From an uncultured Pelagibacteraceae bacterium (GTDB lineage Bacteria; Pseudomonadota; Alphaproteobacteria; Pelagibacterales; Pelagibacteraceae), in NCBI GenBank assembly GCA_902595815.1, contig CACJRL010000009.1:1-58321 (forward strand): a stretch of 58,321 nucleotides of DNA, written 5' to 3'. Positions 9,306-20,816 of the stretch are shown piece by piece. Below the pieces are notes generated by a model. The model did no database searches, had not been told where the DNA came from, and worked only from the letters and a program-made list of their open reading frames with translations. Numbering within the stretch: position 1 is the first letter of the stretch; every line of letters starts with the position of its first letter. The position numbers were made by a program, and so were the translations under genes.

Positions 9306-9331
9306 GACTGCTAATTTAAAGGAGAATTCGT

Positions 9332-9625
9332 ATGAAGTTTAAACCGTTACATGACCGTGTTTTAATAGAAGTTTTAGATAGCAGCGAAAAAACTGCTGGT
9401 GGCATAATTATTCCAGATACAGCTCAAGAAAAACCTCAAGAAGGTAAAGTTGTTGCTGTCGGCGGAGGTGCAAAAACTGAAGATGGAAAACTAATACCTA
9501 TGGACGTTAAAGTAGGAGATAAAGTTTTATTCGGTAAGTGGTCAGGAACAGAAGTTAAAATTGATGGTAAAGAGTACAGCATAATGAAAGAATCTGACAT
9601 TATGGGTATTTCAACAGGTAAATAA
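9332..9625 (+). CDS. groES: Co-chaperonin GroES (Hsp10)
   Basis: Seven-subunit lid of the GroEL folding chamber. The 97-residue protein begins [14 protein letters not shown] and contains the mobile loop [17 protein letters not shown] (residues 20-36) and the [18 protein letters not shown] ending. A strong Shine-Dalgarno (AAAGGAG) sits eight bases before the ATG. It is followed after 19 bases by groEL and preceded by a candidate RpoH promoter. Confidence 0.98.
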   Translation: MKFKPLHDRVLIEVLDSSEKTAGGIIIPDTAQEKPQEGKVVAVGGGAKTEDGKLIPMDVKVGDKVLFGKWSGTEVKIDGKEYSIMKESDIMGISTGK

Positions 9626-9632
9626 ATAATAA

Positions 9633-11300
<1,668 letters not shown>

Positions 11301-11325
11301 TCCCAATTTTACTCAAAAAAAATTC

Positions 11326-11357
11326 AAAAAGGGCAGTTTTTACTGCCCTTTTTTTTT
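11326..11357 (+). terminator. Intrinsic terminator after groEL
   Basis: AAAAAGGGCAGT, a TTTT loop, then ACTGCCC and a run of nine T. The stem is seven base pairs with GC at its base and extends through the A/T flanks. It lies 26 bases after the groEL stop and before typA, isolating the heat-shock operon. Confidence 0.9.
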
Positions 11358-11397
11358 GAATTGAAAAAAAATATTTTGAATATATAAGAACGCGCAA

Positions 11398-13224
11398 ATG
11401 ACAACATCAATACGTAACATCACCATAATTGCTCATGTTGACCATGGCAAGACTACTTTGATTGATAACTTAATGAAACAGAGTGGTTCTTTTAGAGAAA
11501 ATGAAGTTGTTGATGAAAGACTGATGGACTCCGGCGAACTTGAAAAGGAAAGAGGTATTACAATTCTTGCCAAACCAGCTTCAATAAATTGGAAAGATTC
11601 TAGAATTAATATTATTGATACACCTGGACACAGGGATTTTGCTGCAGAAGTTGAAAGAGTTCTTAGTATGGCTGATGGTGCATTATTATTAATAGATTCA
11701 GCCGAAGGGGTAATGCCTCAAACTAAATTTGTATTAGCTAAAGCACTTAAACAAGGCCTTAAACCAATCGTAGTTATTAATAAATTAGACAAAGCTGACC
11801 AAAGAGCCGATGAAGTTTTAAATGAGACTTTTGACTTATTTGTAAGCTTAGATGCCAACGAAGAGCAATTAGACTTTCCAGTTATTTACGCAAGTGGAAG
11901 ATCTGGCTGGGCATCTAACGAAATAGATGGCCCAAGAGAGAACTTAAATCCATTATTAGATTTAGTAATAGATCATGTAAAGCCAGCAGAATTTGACAAG
12001 TCCAAGCCTTTTGCAATGCTTTCGACTCTTTTATATGCAGATAGTTTTCTAGGTAGAAGTTTAGTTGGTAGAATTTCACAAGGTACTGCAAAAGCAAATC
12101 AACAAATCAAGGCAATTAATCTTGATGGAGAAAAAGTTGATGAGGGAAGGTTGACTAAAATATTTAGATATGAGGGGACAAAAAAAGTACCAATAGAAGT
12201 TGGCGAAGCTGGAGATATTGTAGTTATCGCTGGATTAGAAAAAGCAAATGTTGCTGATACAATATGTGATACTGAGGTAGATATACCAATTCAAGCAACC
12301 CCGATTGATCCTCCAACGATGTCTATTAAGATTACAGTAAATAGTTCTCCATTAGCTGGAACTGAGGGTAAAAAACTTACAAGTACTCAAATTAGAGAGA
12401 GATTAGTTCAAGAAGCTCAAAATAATGTCGGGATTTCATTTTCAGAAAATGAAAACAAAGATTCATTTGAAATAAGCGGAAGAGGTGAATTGATGTTGGA
12501 AATATTATTGACACAAATGAGACGTGAAGGGTTTGAAATGACAGTAAGCCCTCCTAGAGTTTTATTTCAAAAAAATGAAAATGGTGAAAAATTAGAACCC
12601 ATTGAAGAAATTACTATGGATCTTGACGAAGAGTTTTCTTCAAAAGTTATAGACTCCATGAATAAAAGAAAAGGAAAGTTAATAGATCTTAAAGATACAG
12701 GAAAAAATAAAAAACGATTAATCTTTCATGCACCAACTAGAGGTTTAATGGGATACACTAGTAGATTTCTTACTCTAACTAAAGGAACAGGAGTAATAAA
12801 CAGAATATTCCATTCCTATGGAAAATTTGAGGGAGATATGGAAGGCAGAAGAAATGGTGCATTAATTTCTATGGAGCAAGGAAAAGCAGTAGCATTTGCA
12901 ATTTATAATCTACAGGCAAGAGGAGAAATGTTTGTTACTCATAACGATCCAGTTTATTCAGGTATGATTGTGGGATTATCACCTAAACCTGGTGATATGA
13001 TTATAAATGTCATGAAAGGTAAAAAACTTACAAATATGAGGACACAAGGAACAGATGAAAATGTTGTTTTAACTCCCGTAAGAAAGATGTCTATTGCTGA
13101 ACAATTGAGTATGTTAAATTCTGATGAAGCACTAGAAATTACACCAAATTCATGCAGATTAAGGAAAGCTGTGCTTGATCCTCACGAGAGAAAAAAGCTC
13201 TCTAAATTATCTGAAGCTTCTTAA
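11398..13224 (+). CDS. typA: Ribosome-associated translational GTPase TypA/BipA
   Basis: EF-G-like GTPase acting on the 50S subunit in assembly and stress adaptation. The 608-residue protein has the G1 motif AHVDHGKTTLID (residues 12-23), G3 DTPGHRDF, G4 NKLDK, and a C-terminal region with TRGLMGYTSRFLT and GRRNGALISMEQGKA, which are TypA-specific. It starts 41 bases after the groEL terminator; no strong Shine-Dalgarno is seen. It converges on a small membrane-protein gene five bases downstream. Confidence 0.98.
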   Translation: MTTSIRNITIIAHVDHGKTTLIDNLMKQSGSFRENEVVDERLMDSGELEKERGITILAKPASINWKDSRINIIDTPGHRDFAAEVERVLSMADGALLLIDSAEGVMPQTKFVLAKALKQGLKPIVVINKLDKADQRADEVLNETFDLFVSLDANEEQLDFPVIYASGRSGWASNEIDGPRENLNPLLDLVIDHVKPAEFDKSKPFAMLSTLLYADSFLGRSLVGRISQGTAKANQQIKAINLDGEKVDEGRLTKIFRYEGTKKVPIEVGEAGDIVVIAGLEKANVADTICDTEVDIPIQATPIDPPTMSIKITVNSSPLAGTEGKKLTSTQIRERLVQEAQNNVGISFSENENKDSFEISGRGELMLEILLTQMRREGFEMTVSPPRVLFQKNENGEKLEPIEEITMDLDEEFSSKVIDSMNKRKGKLIDLKDTGKNKKRLIFHAPTRGLMGYTSRFLTLTKGTGVINRIFHSYGKFEGDMEGRRNGALISMEQGKAVAFAIYNLQARGEMFVTHNDPVYSGMIVGLSPKPGDMIINVMKGKKLTNMRTQGTDENVVLTPVRKMSIAEQLSMLNSDEALEITPNSCRLRKAVLDPHERKKLSKLSEAS

Positions 13225-13229
13225 AATTA

Positions 13230-13685
13230 TTATTCAGATTTATTTTTTGTAAAAGGCAGCCACTTTTCAAACGCTGATTTACTAGGTCCGTCATATGGAA
13301 TTGAGTAAGAGTTTGTTCTTGTCAATACTTCAATTCCTTTTGAGAAAACGAAAATAAAAACTATGACAAAAACAATTGTCATTATTTTAAATGGATCAAA
13401 ATTTTTTGTCTTAAAAACACTAACAGCTTTTGCTTCAGCTCTATGAAATTGTTTAAACGTATAATAAACAGCAAATATTAAACCTATATGAGCAACATAT
13501 GTCCCTGCCCAACCAAATGCAAAAGTAGCATAAGAAAATACGTATAAACTAAATACTGTTGTCCATATAAAACTCAAAACTAATAATATTTGTAGTCTCA
13601 CAGTTTTGGGAAGGGCTCTTAAATCATTTTTACTATCGTCAAATAGTATATTCGCTGATTCTTTCATCCAATTTTTTATAGACAT
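13230..13685 (-). CDS. Small integral membrane protein, unknown function
   Basis: I do not recognise the family. The 151-residue protein has a charged N-terminal 30 residues, two close hydrophobic segments (about 32-52 and 58-78), a basic stretch (QFHRAEAKAVSVFKTKN), a third hydrophobic segment (about 96-116), and a hydrophilic tail. Three membrane spans are likely. It ends five bases from the typA stop on the other strand and has a short upstream region (60 bases) before yczE-like, so it may be the second gene of a leftward pair. Confidence 0.7.
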   Translation of the reverse strand: MSIKNWMKESANILFDDSKNDLRALPKTVRLQILLVLSFIWTTVFSLYVFSYATFAFGWAGTYVAHIGLIFAVYYTFKQFHRAEAKAVSVFKTKNFDPFKIMTIVFVIVFIFVFSKGIEVLTRTNSYSIPYDGPSKSAFEKWLPFTKNKSE

Positions 13686-13745
13686 AATTTATATTTACAA
13701 TTTTTATTCAATATTAACAATCGACTAATTGTCCACTAAAAACAT

Positions 13746-14393
13746 TTACTTCGTAACTTTATCCACAATATAAATTCCTAAAGCTACTGCAGGACCTATA
13801 CCAAATGCAAATATTATAGTACCCAAACCAACAGTTCCTCCCAAATACCAACCAGATATAACAGCTGAAATTTCCAAAGTAGCTCGAATTAAAGCAATAG
13901 GAAGTTGAGTTTTTTTTGTTAGACCTGTCATCAATCCATCTCTTGGACCAGGACCTAAATTTGCAATTAAATATATCCCACTTCCTAGACCGACAAGCAA
14001 AACAGAAAATACAGCAAGAATATATTTTGAAAAAGTAGCTAAAGGAGGATCAAAAAGAAAAAGTGTCAAATCGATTATCGTTGCTATAATTAAAATATTT
14101 AGAATTGTACCAATTCCTGGTTTTTGTTTTAGTGGAAACCAAAACCCTAAAACAATAATACTTATTATGAATGTAGATAATCCGATCGAAATATTTAATA
14201 TGTTTGATAACCCTTCTGCAAGAACAGACCATGGAGAATTACCAGTAGTAGAAACTAATAAAAGACCCTCTCCCAACCCAAACAAAGATAAACCAACACA
14301 TAAAAGTAAAAAAGTTGTAAATTTAGGTTTTAAATTTAAAGGTTTTTCTGAGCTCCAAGATTTTGAGGGGATATTTTTAATGGTTAAAAACAT
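13746..14393 (-). CDS. YczE/YitT-like membrane protein
   Basis: A 215-residue polytopic membrane protein with about five hydrophobic segments. The segment GLGSGIYLIANLGPGPRDGLMTGL (near residues 125-148) is a hallmark of the YczE family, and the first half has the related GEGLLLVSTTGNSPWSVLAEGLS pattern. The biochemical role is unknown. It is divergent from the secreted DUF6134-like gene with about 80 bases of shared AT-rich upstream DNA in which I see no clear operator. Confidence 0.7.
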   Translation of the reverse strand: MFLTIKNIPSKSWSSEKPLNLKPKFTTFLLLCVGLSLFGLGEGLLLVSTTGNSPWSVLAEGLSNILNISIGLSTFIISIIVLGFWFPLKQKPGIGTILNILIIATIIDLTLFLFDPPLATFSKYILAVFSVLLVGLGSGIYLIANLGPGPRDGLMTGLTKKTQLPIALIRATLEISAVISGWYLGGTVGLGTIIFAFGIGPAVALGIYIVDKVTK

Positions 14394-14472
14394 AATTCTT
14401 TAGACTATTTATCTTTTAAACATAAAAATTCTATATAAAGTTCAAACAAGTTAATTAAATTGATATGAAATA

Positions 14473-15150
14473 ATGAGAAAATTCTTAGTAATATTGTTGG
14501 TTTTATCTCCTCTTTTTTTGCAAGCACATACTGACCACTATAAAAATTATACAAACATAGAAATGGAGATATTTAAAGATGATGAAAAAATTGGAGAAAG
14601 TATTTACACATTTAAAAAAGAAGAAAATAAATTTATTGTTAAAAATAAGACTAATTTCAATGTAAAATTATTGGGTGTTACAGTGTTCTCCATAAATAGT
14701 AGAGGTACTGAAGAATATATTGGAGACCAATTAATTTCATTTAACTCAGAAACATTTCAAAACAATAAGAGAAAATATGTAAATTTAATTTTTGATGAAA
14801 AAAAAGAGAAGTTTATAATTGATGGTTCATCATATAAGGGTGAGGCGGATAAAGAAAATATAATCGGCCATTGGTGGAATCATAGAATTTTACAAACTGA
14901 GACACAAATAAGTCCATTATCTGGAAGTGTAAAAAAACAAAACATAGAATTTTTAGGAAAAGAAAAAATTAAACTTTATAATAAAGAATATGATGTAGAA
15001 CACTTTAGACTATTTTCTACTGACCCAAATCTACCTAATGATAAAAAATTAAATTTTGAAGTATGGTATGATAAGAAAAAAGCATTGATTATAAAAGTAG
15101 CTTATAAAAGAATGGGTTTATGGGAATATAGACTAAAAAAAATTCAATAA
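14473..15150 (+). CDS. Secreted DUF6134-like protein
   Basis: A 225-residue protein with an N-terminal signal peptide (hydrophobic residues 3-16, likely cleavage after LQA). The mature part is beta-rich, with a GESIYTFKKEE repeat-like strand, a GHWWNHRILQTE segment in the middle, and a C-terminal FEVWYDKKKALIIKVAYKRMGLWEYRL. The order of these segments resembles the periplasmic DUF6134 family; the match is from memory and moderate. Function unknown. It abuts the convergent pmbA gene with no spacer. Confidence 0.6.
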   Translation: MRKFLVILLVLSPLFLQAHTDHYKNYTNIEMEIFKDDEKIGESIYTFKKEENKFIVKNKTNFNVKLLGVTVFSINSRGTEEYIGDQLISFNSETFQNNKRKYVNLIFDEKKEKFIIDGSSYKGEADKENIIGHWWNHRILQTETQISPLSGSVKKQNIEFLGKEKIKLYNKEYDVEHFRLFSTDPNLPNDKKLNFEVWYDKKKALIIKVAYKRMGLWEYRLKKIQ

Positions 15151-16467
15151 TTATTTTCCCGCTACTGTCATTTGATTAATCAAAAGTGTAGGTGCATTTG
15201 TAGAGTATTTCATCTCTAAATCGTTTGCCAAAGTAATATTCTTGAACATTTCCTTAAAATTTCCAGCAATAGTTATTTCACTTACTGGGTAAGTTAATTC
15301 TCCATCCTCAACCATAAATCCTGACGCTCCAACTGAGTAATCTCCTGTAATAATATTACCTCCATGGCCTATAGTCTCAGTTATGTATAGAAACTTCTTT
15401 TCTGAATTTAGCAAATCCTTAAAACTTAAGGCACCGTTTTCAAAGTATAAGTTTGTTGTTCCTCCAGACCTGCCGTTAGATTTTAAATTTAACTTTTTAC
15501 CATAATAAGTATCAATTAAATAATTTTTTAAAATGCCATTCTCAACTAGTTTCAGAGAATTTGTTTCAACACCCTCGCTATCAAAATTTTGAGAACCTAA
15601 TCCTTTTTCAATTTTTGGATCATCTATGATATTAATTGAATTTGGAAAAACTTCAGAATTGATTTGATCTTTTAAAAAAGAAGTTCCTCTTGCAATAGCA
15701 CTCGCACTAATTGCACTTGCTAGTGTACTTAATATACCTTTGGAAATTCTTTTATCGAATATTACTCCAATTTTTTCACTCTTAATTTTTTTTGGACCTA
15801 ACTTTTTTATTGCTTTGTTGGCAGCTATTTTTCCAATTTCTTCTGGTTTCATCATATCTTGCAAGAATCTTGTGCTACCAAACTCATAATCTCTTTCCAT
15901 TGCACCATTAATTCTTGATACTGCTACACATGAAGACGAAAAATTTGAGGTTTTGTATCCACCTAAAAAACCATTACTATTTGCGAGTATAAAATTATTT
16001 TTATTTTCGGTAAAACCAGCTTCAGTATTAACTATTTTTTCGTCCGTTGATGCTGTCTCTTCAACTTTTTTTAAAAATTCAATCTTTTTATTATTTGGAT
16101 AATGTGTTTCATCATAAAGATTAAGGTCTCTTATCTCTTTAGACATTAAATCTTTATCTGGTAATGAATTATTTTCATCTGATGGGGTGATTTTTGTAGC
16201 ATCAATACAACGTTCTATTAGTTTTTCTAAGTTTGATTTAGATAGATCTGATGAATTAATGCTTGATTTTTTTTTCTCTATATAAGTAGTTAAATTGACA
16301 GCAAAACTATCTGCTCTATTTGACTCGTCTAATTTTTTGTTTCTAAAACTAACATTTTCTGAGACAGAGTGAATTACTTTTACACCCACATCTGTTGCTC
16401 CTAGTTTTTTAGAGTTTTCAATACAAAAAGACGCTATATCTTTTAAAAATTCCTGATCCTTTATCAT
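15151..16467 (-). CDS. pmbA: TldE/PmbA, metalloprotease partner protein
   Basis: Non-catalytic half of the TldD/TldE zinc protease that trims peptides and is linked in E. coli to microcin B17 maturation and CcdA turnover. The 438-residue protein has the family N-terminal fold, GVIFDKRISKGIL, the Gly-rich GNIITGDYSVGASGFMVEDGE near the C terminus, and ends LLINQMTVAGK. It follows tldD after five bases, forming a two-gene unit, the usual pairing. Confidence 0.93.
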   Translation of the reverse strand: MIKDQEFLKDIASFCIENSKKLGATDVGVKVIHSVSENVSFRNKKLDESNRADSFAVNLTTYIEKKKSSINSSDLSKSNLEKLIERCIDATKITPSDENNSLPDKDLMSKEIRDLNLYDETHYPNNKKIEFLKKVEETASTDEKIVNTEAGFTENKNNFILANSNGFLGGYKTSNFSSSCVAVSRINGAMERDYEFGSTRFLQDMMKPEEIGKIAANKAIKKLGPKKIKSEKIGVIFDKRISKGILSTLASAISASAIARGTSFLKDQINSEVFPNSINIIDDPKIEKGLGSQNFDSEGVETNSLKLVENGILKNYLIDTYYGKKLNLKSNGRSGGTTNLYFENGALSFKDLLNSEKKFLYITETIGHGGNIITGDYSVGASGFMVEDGELTYPVSEITIAGNFKEMFKNITLANDLEMKYSTNAPTLLINQMTVAGK

Positions 16468-16472
16468 TTAGA

Positions 16473-17885
16473 TTAAAGTTTTGTTCCACCAACAGTCATC
16501 TTGTTTATAAGAATTGACGGCTGAGCTACTCCTACTGGAACACCTTGTCCAGCTTTCCCGCATGTTCCAATACCTGGATCTAATTTCATATCATTACCGA
16601 CTAGTGAAACTTCTTTTAAAATTGATGGTCCATCTCCAATTAATGTAGCTCCTTTGATTGGTGATCCTATTTTACCATTATTGATTTCGTATGCTTCTGT
16701 GCAGTTAAAGACAAATTTTCCTGATGTTATGTCTACTTGTCCTCCCCCAAAACTTACAGCGAAAATACCTTTATCAACTGAACTTATCATTTCATCTTGT
16801 GAATATTTACCTGACAACATCATTGTATTTCTCATTCTTGGTAAAACCACATGTTTATAACTTTCTCTTCTTCCGCTACCTGTTGACTTAGTTCCCATCA
16901 AACGAGCGTTTAAACGGTCTTGCATATAGTTTTTTAAAATTCCATTTTCTATTAAAACTGTATTTTCAGTAGGCGTTCCTTCATCATCTATCGTTAAACT
17001 TCCTCTTCTTTGATGTAAGGTGCCGTCATCTACAATCGTAACTCCTTCGCTAGCTACTTGCTGCCCCATTAAATTATGAAAAGCTGAAGTTTTTTTTCTA
17101 TTAAAATCACCCTCAAGACCATGTCCGATCGCTTCGTGAATTAAAATTGCTGGCCATCCAGGACCTAAAACAACTTTCATTTCTCCTGCTGGCGCTGGTT
17201 TGCTTTCTAAATTCACATTTGCGATTCTAAAAGCTTCATCACAAACATCTTTCCAGCTTCCATCTTTTAGATAATCATCATAACTTTGTCTTCCTCCAAC
17301 TCCATAAACACCTGTTTCTTTTTTTCCATCTTTCTCTAATACTACGGAAACGTTGAATCTGACTAATGGTCTATCATCTTTCAAAACTTGATTATCAGAC
17401 CTAATAATTTCTATTGATTTATGTTCACCTAAAAAATTTGCTGTTACTTGATTTACAATTGACCCTTTTGATCTTAAATAGTTATTAACACTGTTCAGCA
17501 AATCTATCTTTGAGTCGAAAGTCTTGCTTTCTATAGGATTAATGTTTTCGTAATATTTGCTATTAGTTTTAGGAATTTCGTGATTATAGGTTCCTTTTTT
17601 TGACTTTAACGTATCTTTTAAATTCTCGCTTGATTTTCTTAGTGATTCTTTTGAAATATCATTAGAATGAGAGTAAGCAACAACCTCTCCTGTTACAGCT
17701 CTGAAACCATATCCTTGATCAGAGTTATAAGTTGAGCTCTTTATTTTATTATCATCTAAAACAATAGATTCAGATTTATGATTTTCTAAATATAATTCTC
17801 CGTCATCGCATTTTTTTAAGGTTTCAGTAACAATTGCTTCAGCTTGTGATGTATCTATATCTGTTTCTTTGAAGAAATTTGACAT
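16473..17885 (-). CDS. tldD: Metalloprotease TldD
   Basis: Catalytic half of the TldD/TldE heterodimeric zinc protease. The active-site motif HEAIGHGLEGD (HExxxH at residues 250-255) is intact, followed by GTPTENTVLIENGILKNYMQDR and the C-terminal ILINKMTVGGTKL. The 470-residue length is typical. First gene of the tldD-pmbA pair; an 85-base gap separates it from the divergent DUF393 gene. Confidence 0.95.
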   Translation of the reverse strand: MSNFFKETDIDTSQAEAIVTETLKKCDDGELYLENHKSESIVLDDNKIKSSTYNSDQGYGFRAVTGEVVAYSHSNDISKESLRKSSENLKDTLKSKKGTYNHEIPKTNSKYYENINPIESKTFDSKIDLLNSVNNYLRSKGSIVNQVTANFLGEHKSIEIIRSDNQVLKDDRPLVRFNVSVVLEKDGKKETGVYGVGGRQSYDDYLKDGSWKDVCDEAFRIANVNLESKPAPAGEMKVVLGPGWPAILIHEAIGHGLEGDFNRKKTSAFHNLMGQQVASEGVTIVDDGTLHQRRGSLTIDDEGTPTENTVLIENGILKNYMQDRLNARLMGTKSTGSGRRESYKHVVLPRMRNTMMLSGKYSQDEMISSVDKGIFAVSFGGGQVDITSGKFVFNCTEAYEINNGKIGSPIKGATLIGDGPSILKEVSLVGNDMKLDPGIGTCGKAGQGVPVGVAQPSILINKMTVGGTKL

Positions 17886-17970
17886 TTGAAGAATGTAGTA
17901 GTGATTATTAATATATCAACTGCTTATTTGGCACATTTGTAAAAATAAAATATTCAAATATAGTTTGATT

Positions 17971-18315
17971 ATGAAGGTTTTTTTTAACAATTCATGCAAA
18001 ATCTGCAGAGCAGAAATTAATATTTATAAAAAAGAAAACATAGAAAATTTGAATTGGATAGACATTACTAAAAATAAAAATGCTGAATTAGAAACAAAAA
18101 AAACTGATAAAGAGCTTCTGAGAAGACTTCATGTGGAACAAGATGGAAAAATCTATGTGGGTATTGATGCTTTTTTACTTATTTGGAAAAGTATTCCAAA
18201 ATACAAGTTTCTTTATAAATTTTTTAAACTCCCAGTCATTTACCAATTATTTTATGTTGGATATGAAATTGTAGCGTTCTTTTTGTATTTAAAAAATAAA
18301 CATCAACTAAACTAA
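17971..18315 (+). CDS. DUF393 (DCC family) thiol-disulfide oxidoreductase-like protein
   Basis: A 114-residue protein with a thioredoxin-like start, MKVFFNNSCKICRAE, holding a CxxC pair (Cys9, Cys12). The family usually reads FDGxCxLC; here Asp is replaced by Asn. A LHVEQDGKIYVGIDAFLLIWKSIP segment is also typical. The C terminus is hydrophobic and basic. I chose the ATG at 17971 over the TTG two codons earlier. The stop shares the four bases CTAA with the stop of the convergent membrane-protein gene. Confidence 0.7.
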   Translation: MKVFFNNSCKICRAEINIYKKENIENLNWIDITKNKNAELETKKTDKELLRRLHVEQDGKIYVGIDAFLLIWKSIPKYKFLYKFFKLPVIYQLFYVGYEIVAFFLYLKNKHQLN

Positions 18316-18605
18316 TGTTGAATAGCGTATAAAATTTGGGTTACAAAAGATAAAAATATAAAAAAAGAGAAAAATAAAATAAAATACATAACTGTAACTG
18401 CTCTATTTCTCTTTCTTCTTAAAATGACAAATTTTTTATCATCAAGAAAAGAAATGTCTCTATCGCCTGGCACTGGATAATCATAACTCCATCTCCATAA
18501 AGACGAACCAAATCTTTTATCTAGTTTATTATAATAATTTACCCAAGCCAATGACCACATAAACATTAAAAATAAAAATGTTAAAGCTAAAAAAGTTGAG
18601 AACAT
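18312..18605 (-). CDS. Small two-span membrane protein, unknown function
   Basis: I do not recognise this 97-residue protein. It has an N-terminal membrane segment (about 2-22), a central aromatic and charged region with SSLWRWSYDYPVPGDRDISF and DDKKFVILRRKRNR, and a second membrane segment (about 70-92). Positive charges sit just before the second span, so the central loop is probably cytoplasmic. Its stop overlaps the DUF393 stop by four bases; it is divergent from the djlA-like gene with 32 bases between starts. Confidence 0.65.
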   Translation of the reverse strand: MFSTFLALTFLFLMFMWSLAWVNYYNKLDKRFGSSLWRWSYDYPVPGDRDISFLDDKKFVILRRKRNRAVTVMYFILFFSFFIFLSFVTQILYAIQH

Positions 18606-18637
18606 AAATATATTAAATTATATTAAATTTTTTTTAT

Positions 18638-19357
18638 ATGTCTATCTGGGGAAGTTTAATTGGGGGGATGATCGGTTTTTCTTTAGGAGGACCGTTTGGG
18701 ATGCTATTAGGTTCCTTAATTGGTGGAAAAGTATCAAGATCAAGATCATCATTTAAATCTTTTGCACAACCTCAACAAGTTTTTGCATTAGCTCTTATAG
18801 TTTTATCAGCGAAACTGAGTAAAGCAGACGGTCAGGTTAGTAAAGAGGAATTAATAGCGGTAAAAGATAAACTCAAAATTCCAGAACATGAATTAGATCA
18901 AGTTGGAAAAATTTTTAATAAAGCTAAAGAAGAAAGCACTGGTTACGAACCATATGCAAAACAAATAGCTCAGATCTATCAAGGAAATATAAATGTGTTG
19001 GAAGAAGTCATTAATATATTATTTTATATTGCAGAAGCTGATGGAAATATAAGTGATCAAGAATTTAGAATGATACAACATGTTTCCCAATTATTTGGTC
19101 TTAGTGATGCCCAGTTCAATGGAATAGTTGAGGGCAGGAAATCATCAGATAAACTCAATCCATATGTGGTATTAGAGAGCAAACCCGATGACAATCTTAC
19201 AGATATTAGAAAAAGATATTTAAAATTAAGTAAAGAACATCATCCAGATTTACTTCTAAGTAAAGGAGTTCCTCAGGAAGTTATTGAGGAAAGTAAAAAG
19301 AAAATGAGAGCTATTAATTCAGCCTGGGATCAAATTCAAAAGCTAAAGAGTAATTAA
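18638..19357 (+). CDS. DjlA-like membrane-anchored J-domain protein with TerB domain
   Basis: A 239-residue co-chaperone-like protein. The N terminus is a Gly-rich hydrophobic segment (residues 5-30, GxxxG spacing) that probably inserts in the membrane. A TerB-like helical domain follows (about 45-150, with [11 protein letters not shown] and [12 protein letters not shown] acidic repeats) and then a C-terminal J domain (about 170-239) with the HPD motif in KEHHPDLL. The layout is that of DjlA, which stimulates DnaK. Its stop overlaps that of aceA by the four bases TTAA. Confidence 0.85.
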   Translation: MSIWGSLIGGMIGFSLGGPFGMLLGSLIGGKVSRSRSSFKSFAQPQQVFALALIVLSAKLSKADGQVSKEELIAVKDKLKIPEHELDQVGKIFNKAKEESTGYEPYAKQIAQIYQGNINVLEEVINILFYIAEADGNISDQEFRMIQHVSQLFGLSDAQFNGIVEGRKSSDKLNPYVVLESKPDDNLTDIRKRYLKLSKEHHPDLLLSKGVPQEVIEESKKKMRAINSAWDQIQKLKSN

Positions 19358-20628
19358 AATTGCTCAGATTCTGTTGAGCCTGCCATTGCTGTTGTAGAGC
19401 TCTTTCCAGAACTTATTGTATTGGAAACTGCATCAAAATAAGAAGTACCAACTTCTCGTTGGTGTTTAACACTGGTATATCCATCTTTTTCTCTAGCAAA
19501 TTCATTTTGTTGTATTCTAGAGTAAGCAGTCATACCTTCCTTTTTATATTTTTCTGCTAGCTCAAAAATAGCAATATTTTGCGTATGGAAACCTGCTAAA
19601 GTTATAAATTGAAATTTATACCCCATCATTCCAATTTTAGTTTGAAATGTTGCAATTTCATCATCAGATAAATGTTTCTTCCAATTAAATGATGGAGAAC
19701 AATTATAAGCTAACATCTTGCCAGGAAATTTTGCATGTATTGCATCAGCAAACTTTTTTGCTTCTTCTAAGTTAGGTGTTGCAGTTTCACACCATATTAA
19801 ATCCGCGTAAGGTGCATAAGCTAACCCTCTTGAGATTGCTTGATCAATACCATCTTTTACATAATAAAAGCCTTCAGGTGATCTTTCTCCAGTTAAAAAC
19901 GGTTTGTCATTTTCATCAAAATCGTTTGTTATTAGTTTCGCAGCGTTGGCATCTGTTCTTGCAAGAATAATGAGAGGAACGTCGGCAATATCAGCTGCCA
20001 ATCTTGCTGCTTTTAGATTTCGGACCATGGTTCCAGTAGGAACAAGTACCTTACCGCCCATGTGTCCACATTTTTTTTCACTAGCTAGTTGGTCTTCAAA
20101 ATGAACCCCAGCTGCGCCAGCTTTTATAAACTTTTTTGTTAGCTCAAATACATTTAACGGTCCACCAAATCCTGCTTCACCATCTGCAATAATTGGCAAC
20201 ATGTAATCAGTTCTTTCGCTGCTTTTCATATCTCCGTCTGCGATTTCCATATGTTGAATTTGATCCGCTCTAATTAAGGAATTATTCATAGACTCAACTA
20301 ATTTAGGTGCGCTGTCGTAAGGATATAAAGATTGATCAGGATACATTTCTCCAGCGCTGTTTGCGTCTGCTGCAACTTGCCAACCACTTAAATAAATTGC
20401 TTTTAAACCTGCTTTTGCATGTTGAACCGCTTGATTTCCAGATAAAGACCCTAGTGTGTTTACATATGGCTCTGTATTTAACAATCTCCAGAGCTTTTGA
20501 GATTGCTGTTTACACATTGAATACTCAATTTTAATGGATCCTCTTAACCTTTCTACTTCTTCTGGTTTATAATCCCTTTGTATTCCTGCAAATCTTTTCA
20601 ACTCGTACGAGATTTTCTCGGCTGACAT
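19354..20628 (-). CDS. aceA: Isocitrate lyase
   Basis: Splits isocitrate into glyoxylate and succinate, the first step of the glyoxylate bypass. The 424-residue protein has the catalytic KKCGH motif (185-189, Cys187), the [10 protein letters not shown] segment and the metal-site [10 protein letters not shown] very strong ribosome-binding site (AAAGGAGG) precedes the ATG. It is divergent from a RamB-like regulator; RamB is a known regulator of aceA in actinobacteria. A 53-codon open frame and a cluster of TTTACAA half-sites occupy the region between them, suggesting tight control by carbon source. Confidence 0.97.
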   Translation of the reverse strand: MSAEKISYELKRFAGIQRDYKPEEVERLRGSIKIEYSMCKQQSQKLWRLLNTEPYVNTLGSLSGNQAVQHAKAGLKAIYLSGWQVAADANSAGEMYPDQSLYPYDSAPKLVESMNNSLIRADQIQHMEIADGDMKSSERTDYMLPIIADGEAGFGGPLNVFELTKKFIKAGAAGVHFEDQLASEKKCGHMGGKVLVPTGTMVRNLKAARLAADIADVPLIILARTDANAAKLITNDFDENDKPFLTGERSPEGFYYVKDGIDQAISRGLAYAPYADLIWCETATPNLEEAKKFADAIHAKFPGKMLAYNCSPSFNWKKHLSDDEIATFQTKIGMMGYKFQFITLAGFHTQNIAIFELAEKYKKEGMTAYSRIQQNEFAREKDGYTSVKHQREVGTSYFDAVSNTISSGKSSTTAMAGSTESEQF

Positions 20629-20654
20629 TATTCCTCCTTTAAAACTAATTCTTT

Positions 20655-20816
20655 TTACTTTTCGTTGTATTCTTCTGTAAACTCATTCATTCCACTTGAT
20701 CCCCAATCGCAGTGGTCATCTCTTAAATAAACCCCTCTGCTTCTATGCTCTTGGTGCTCTTGGTGATTTGTAGTTTGAGAACTAGTTTCAATGTTTTTTA
20801 TAGTATTTTTGTCCAT
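20655..20816 (-). CDS. Possible small protein of 53 residues upstream of aceA
   Basis: An ATG-to-TAA frame in the aceA leader, ending 26 bases before aceA on the same strand. The predicted peptide is hydrophilic, with an [11 protein letters not shown] segment and a C-terminal [17 protein letters not shown] segment containing one Cys and one Trp. Base use is more balanced than in surrounding noncoding DNA, which favours coding. No strong Shine-Dalgarno is seen and the start codon lies inside the half-site cluster. I do not recognise a family. It could be a real small gene co-transcribed with aceA, a regulatory leader ORF, or chance. Confidence 0.4.
   Translation of the reverse strand: MDKNTIKNIETSSQTTNHQEHQEHRSRGVYLRDDHCDWGSSGMNEFTEEYNEK

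Noticed and set aside
9210..9331. CIRCE element before groES
   Set aside because: No TTAGCACTC-N9-GAGTGCTAA inverted repeat or near match is present; an RpoH-like site explains the region better.
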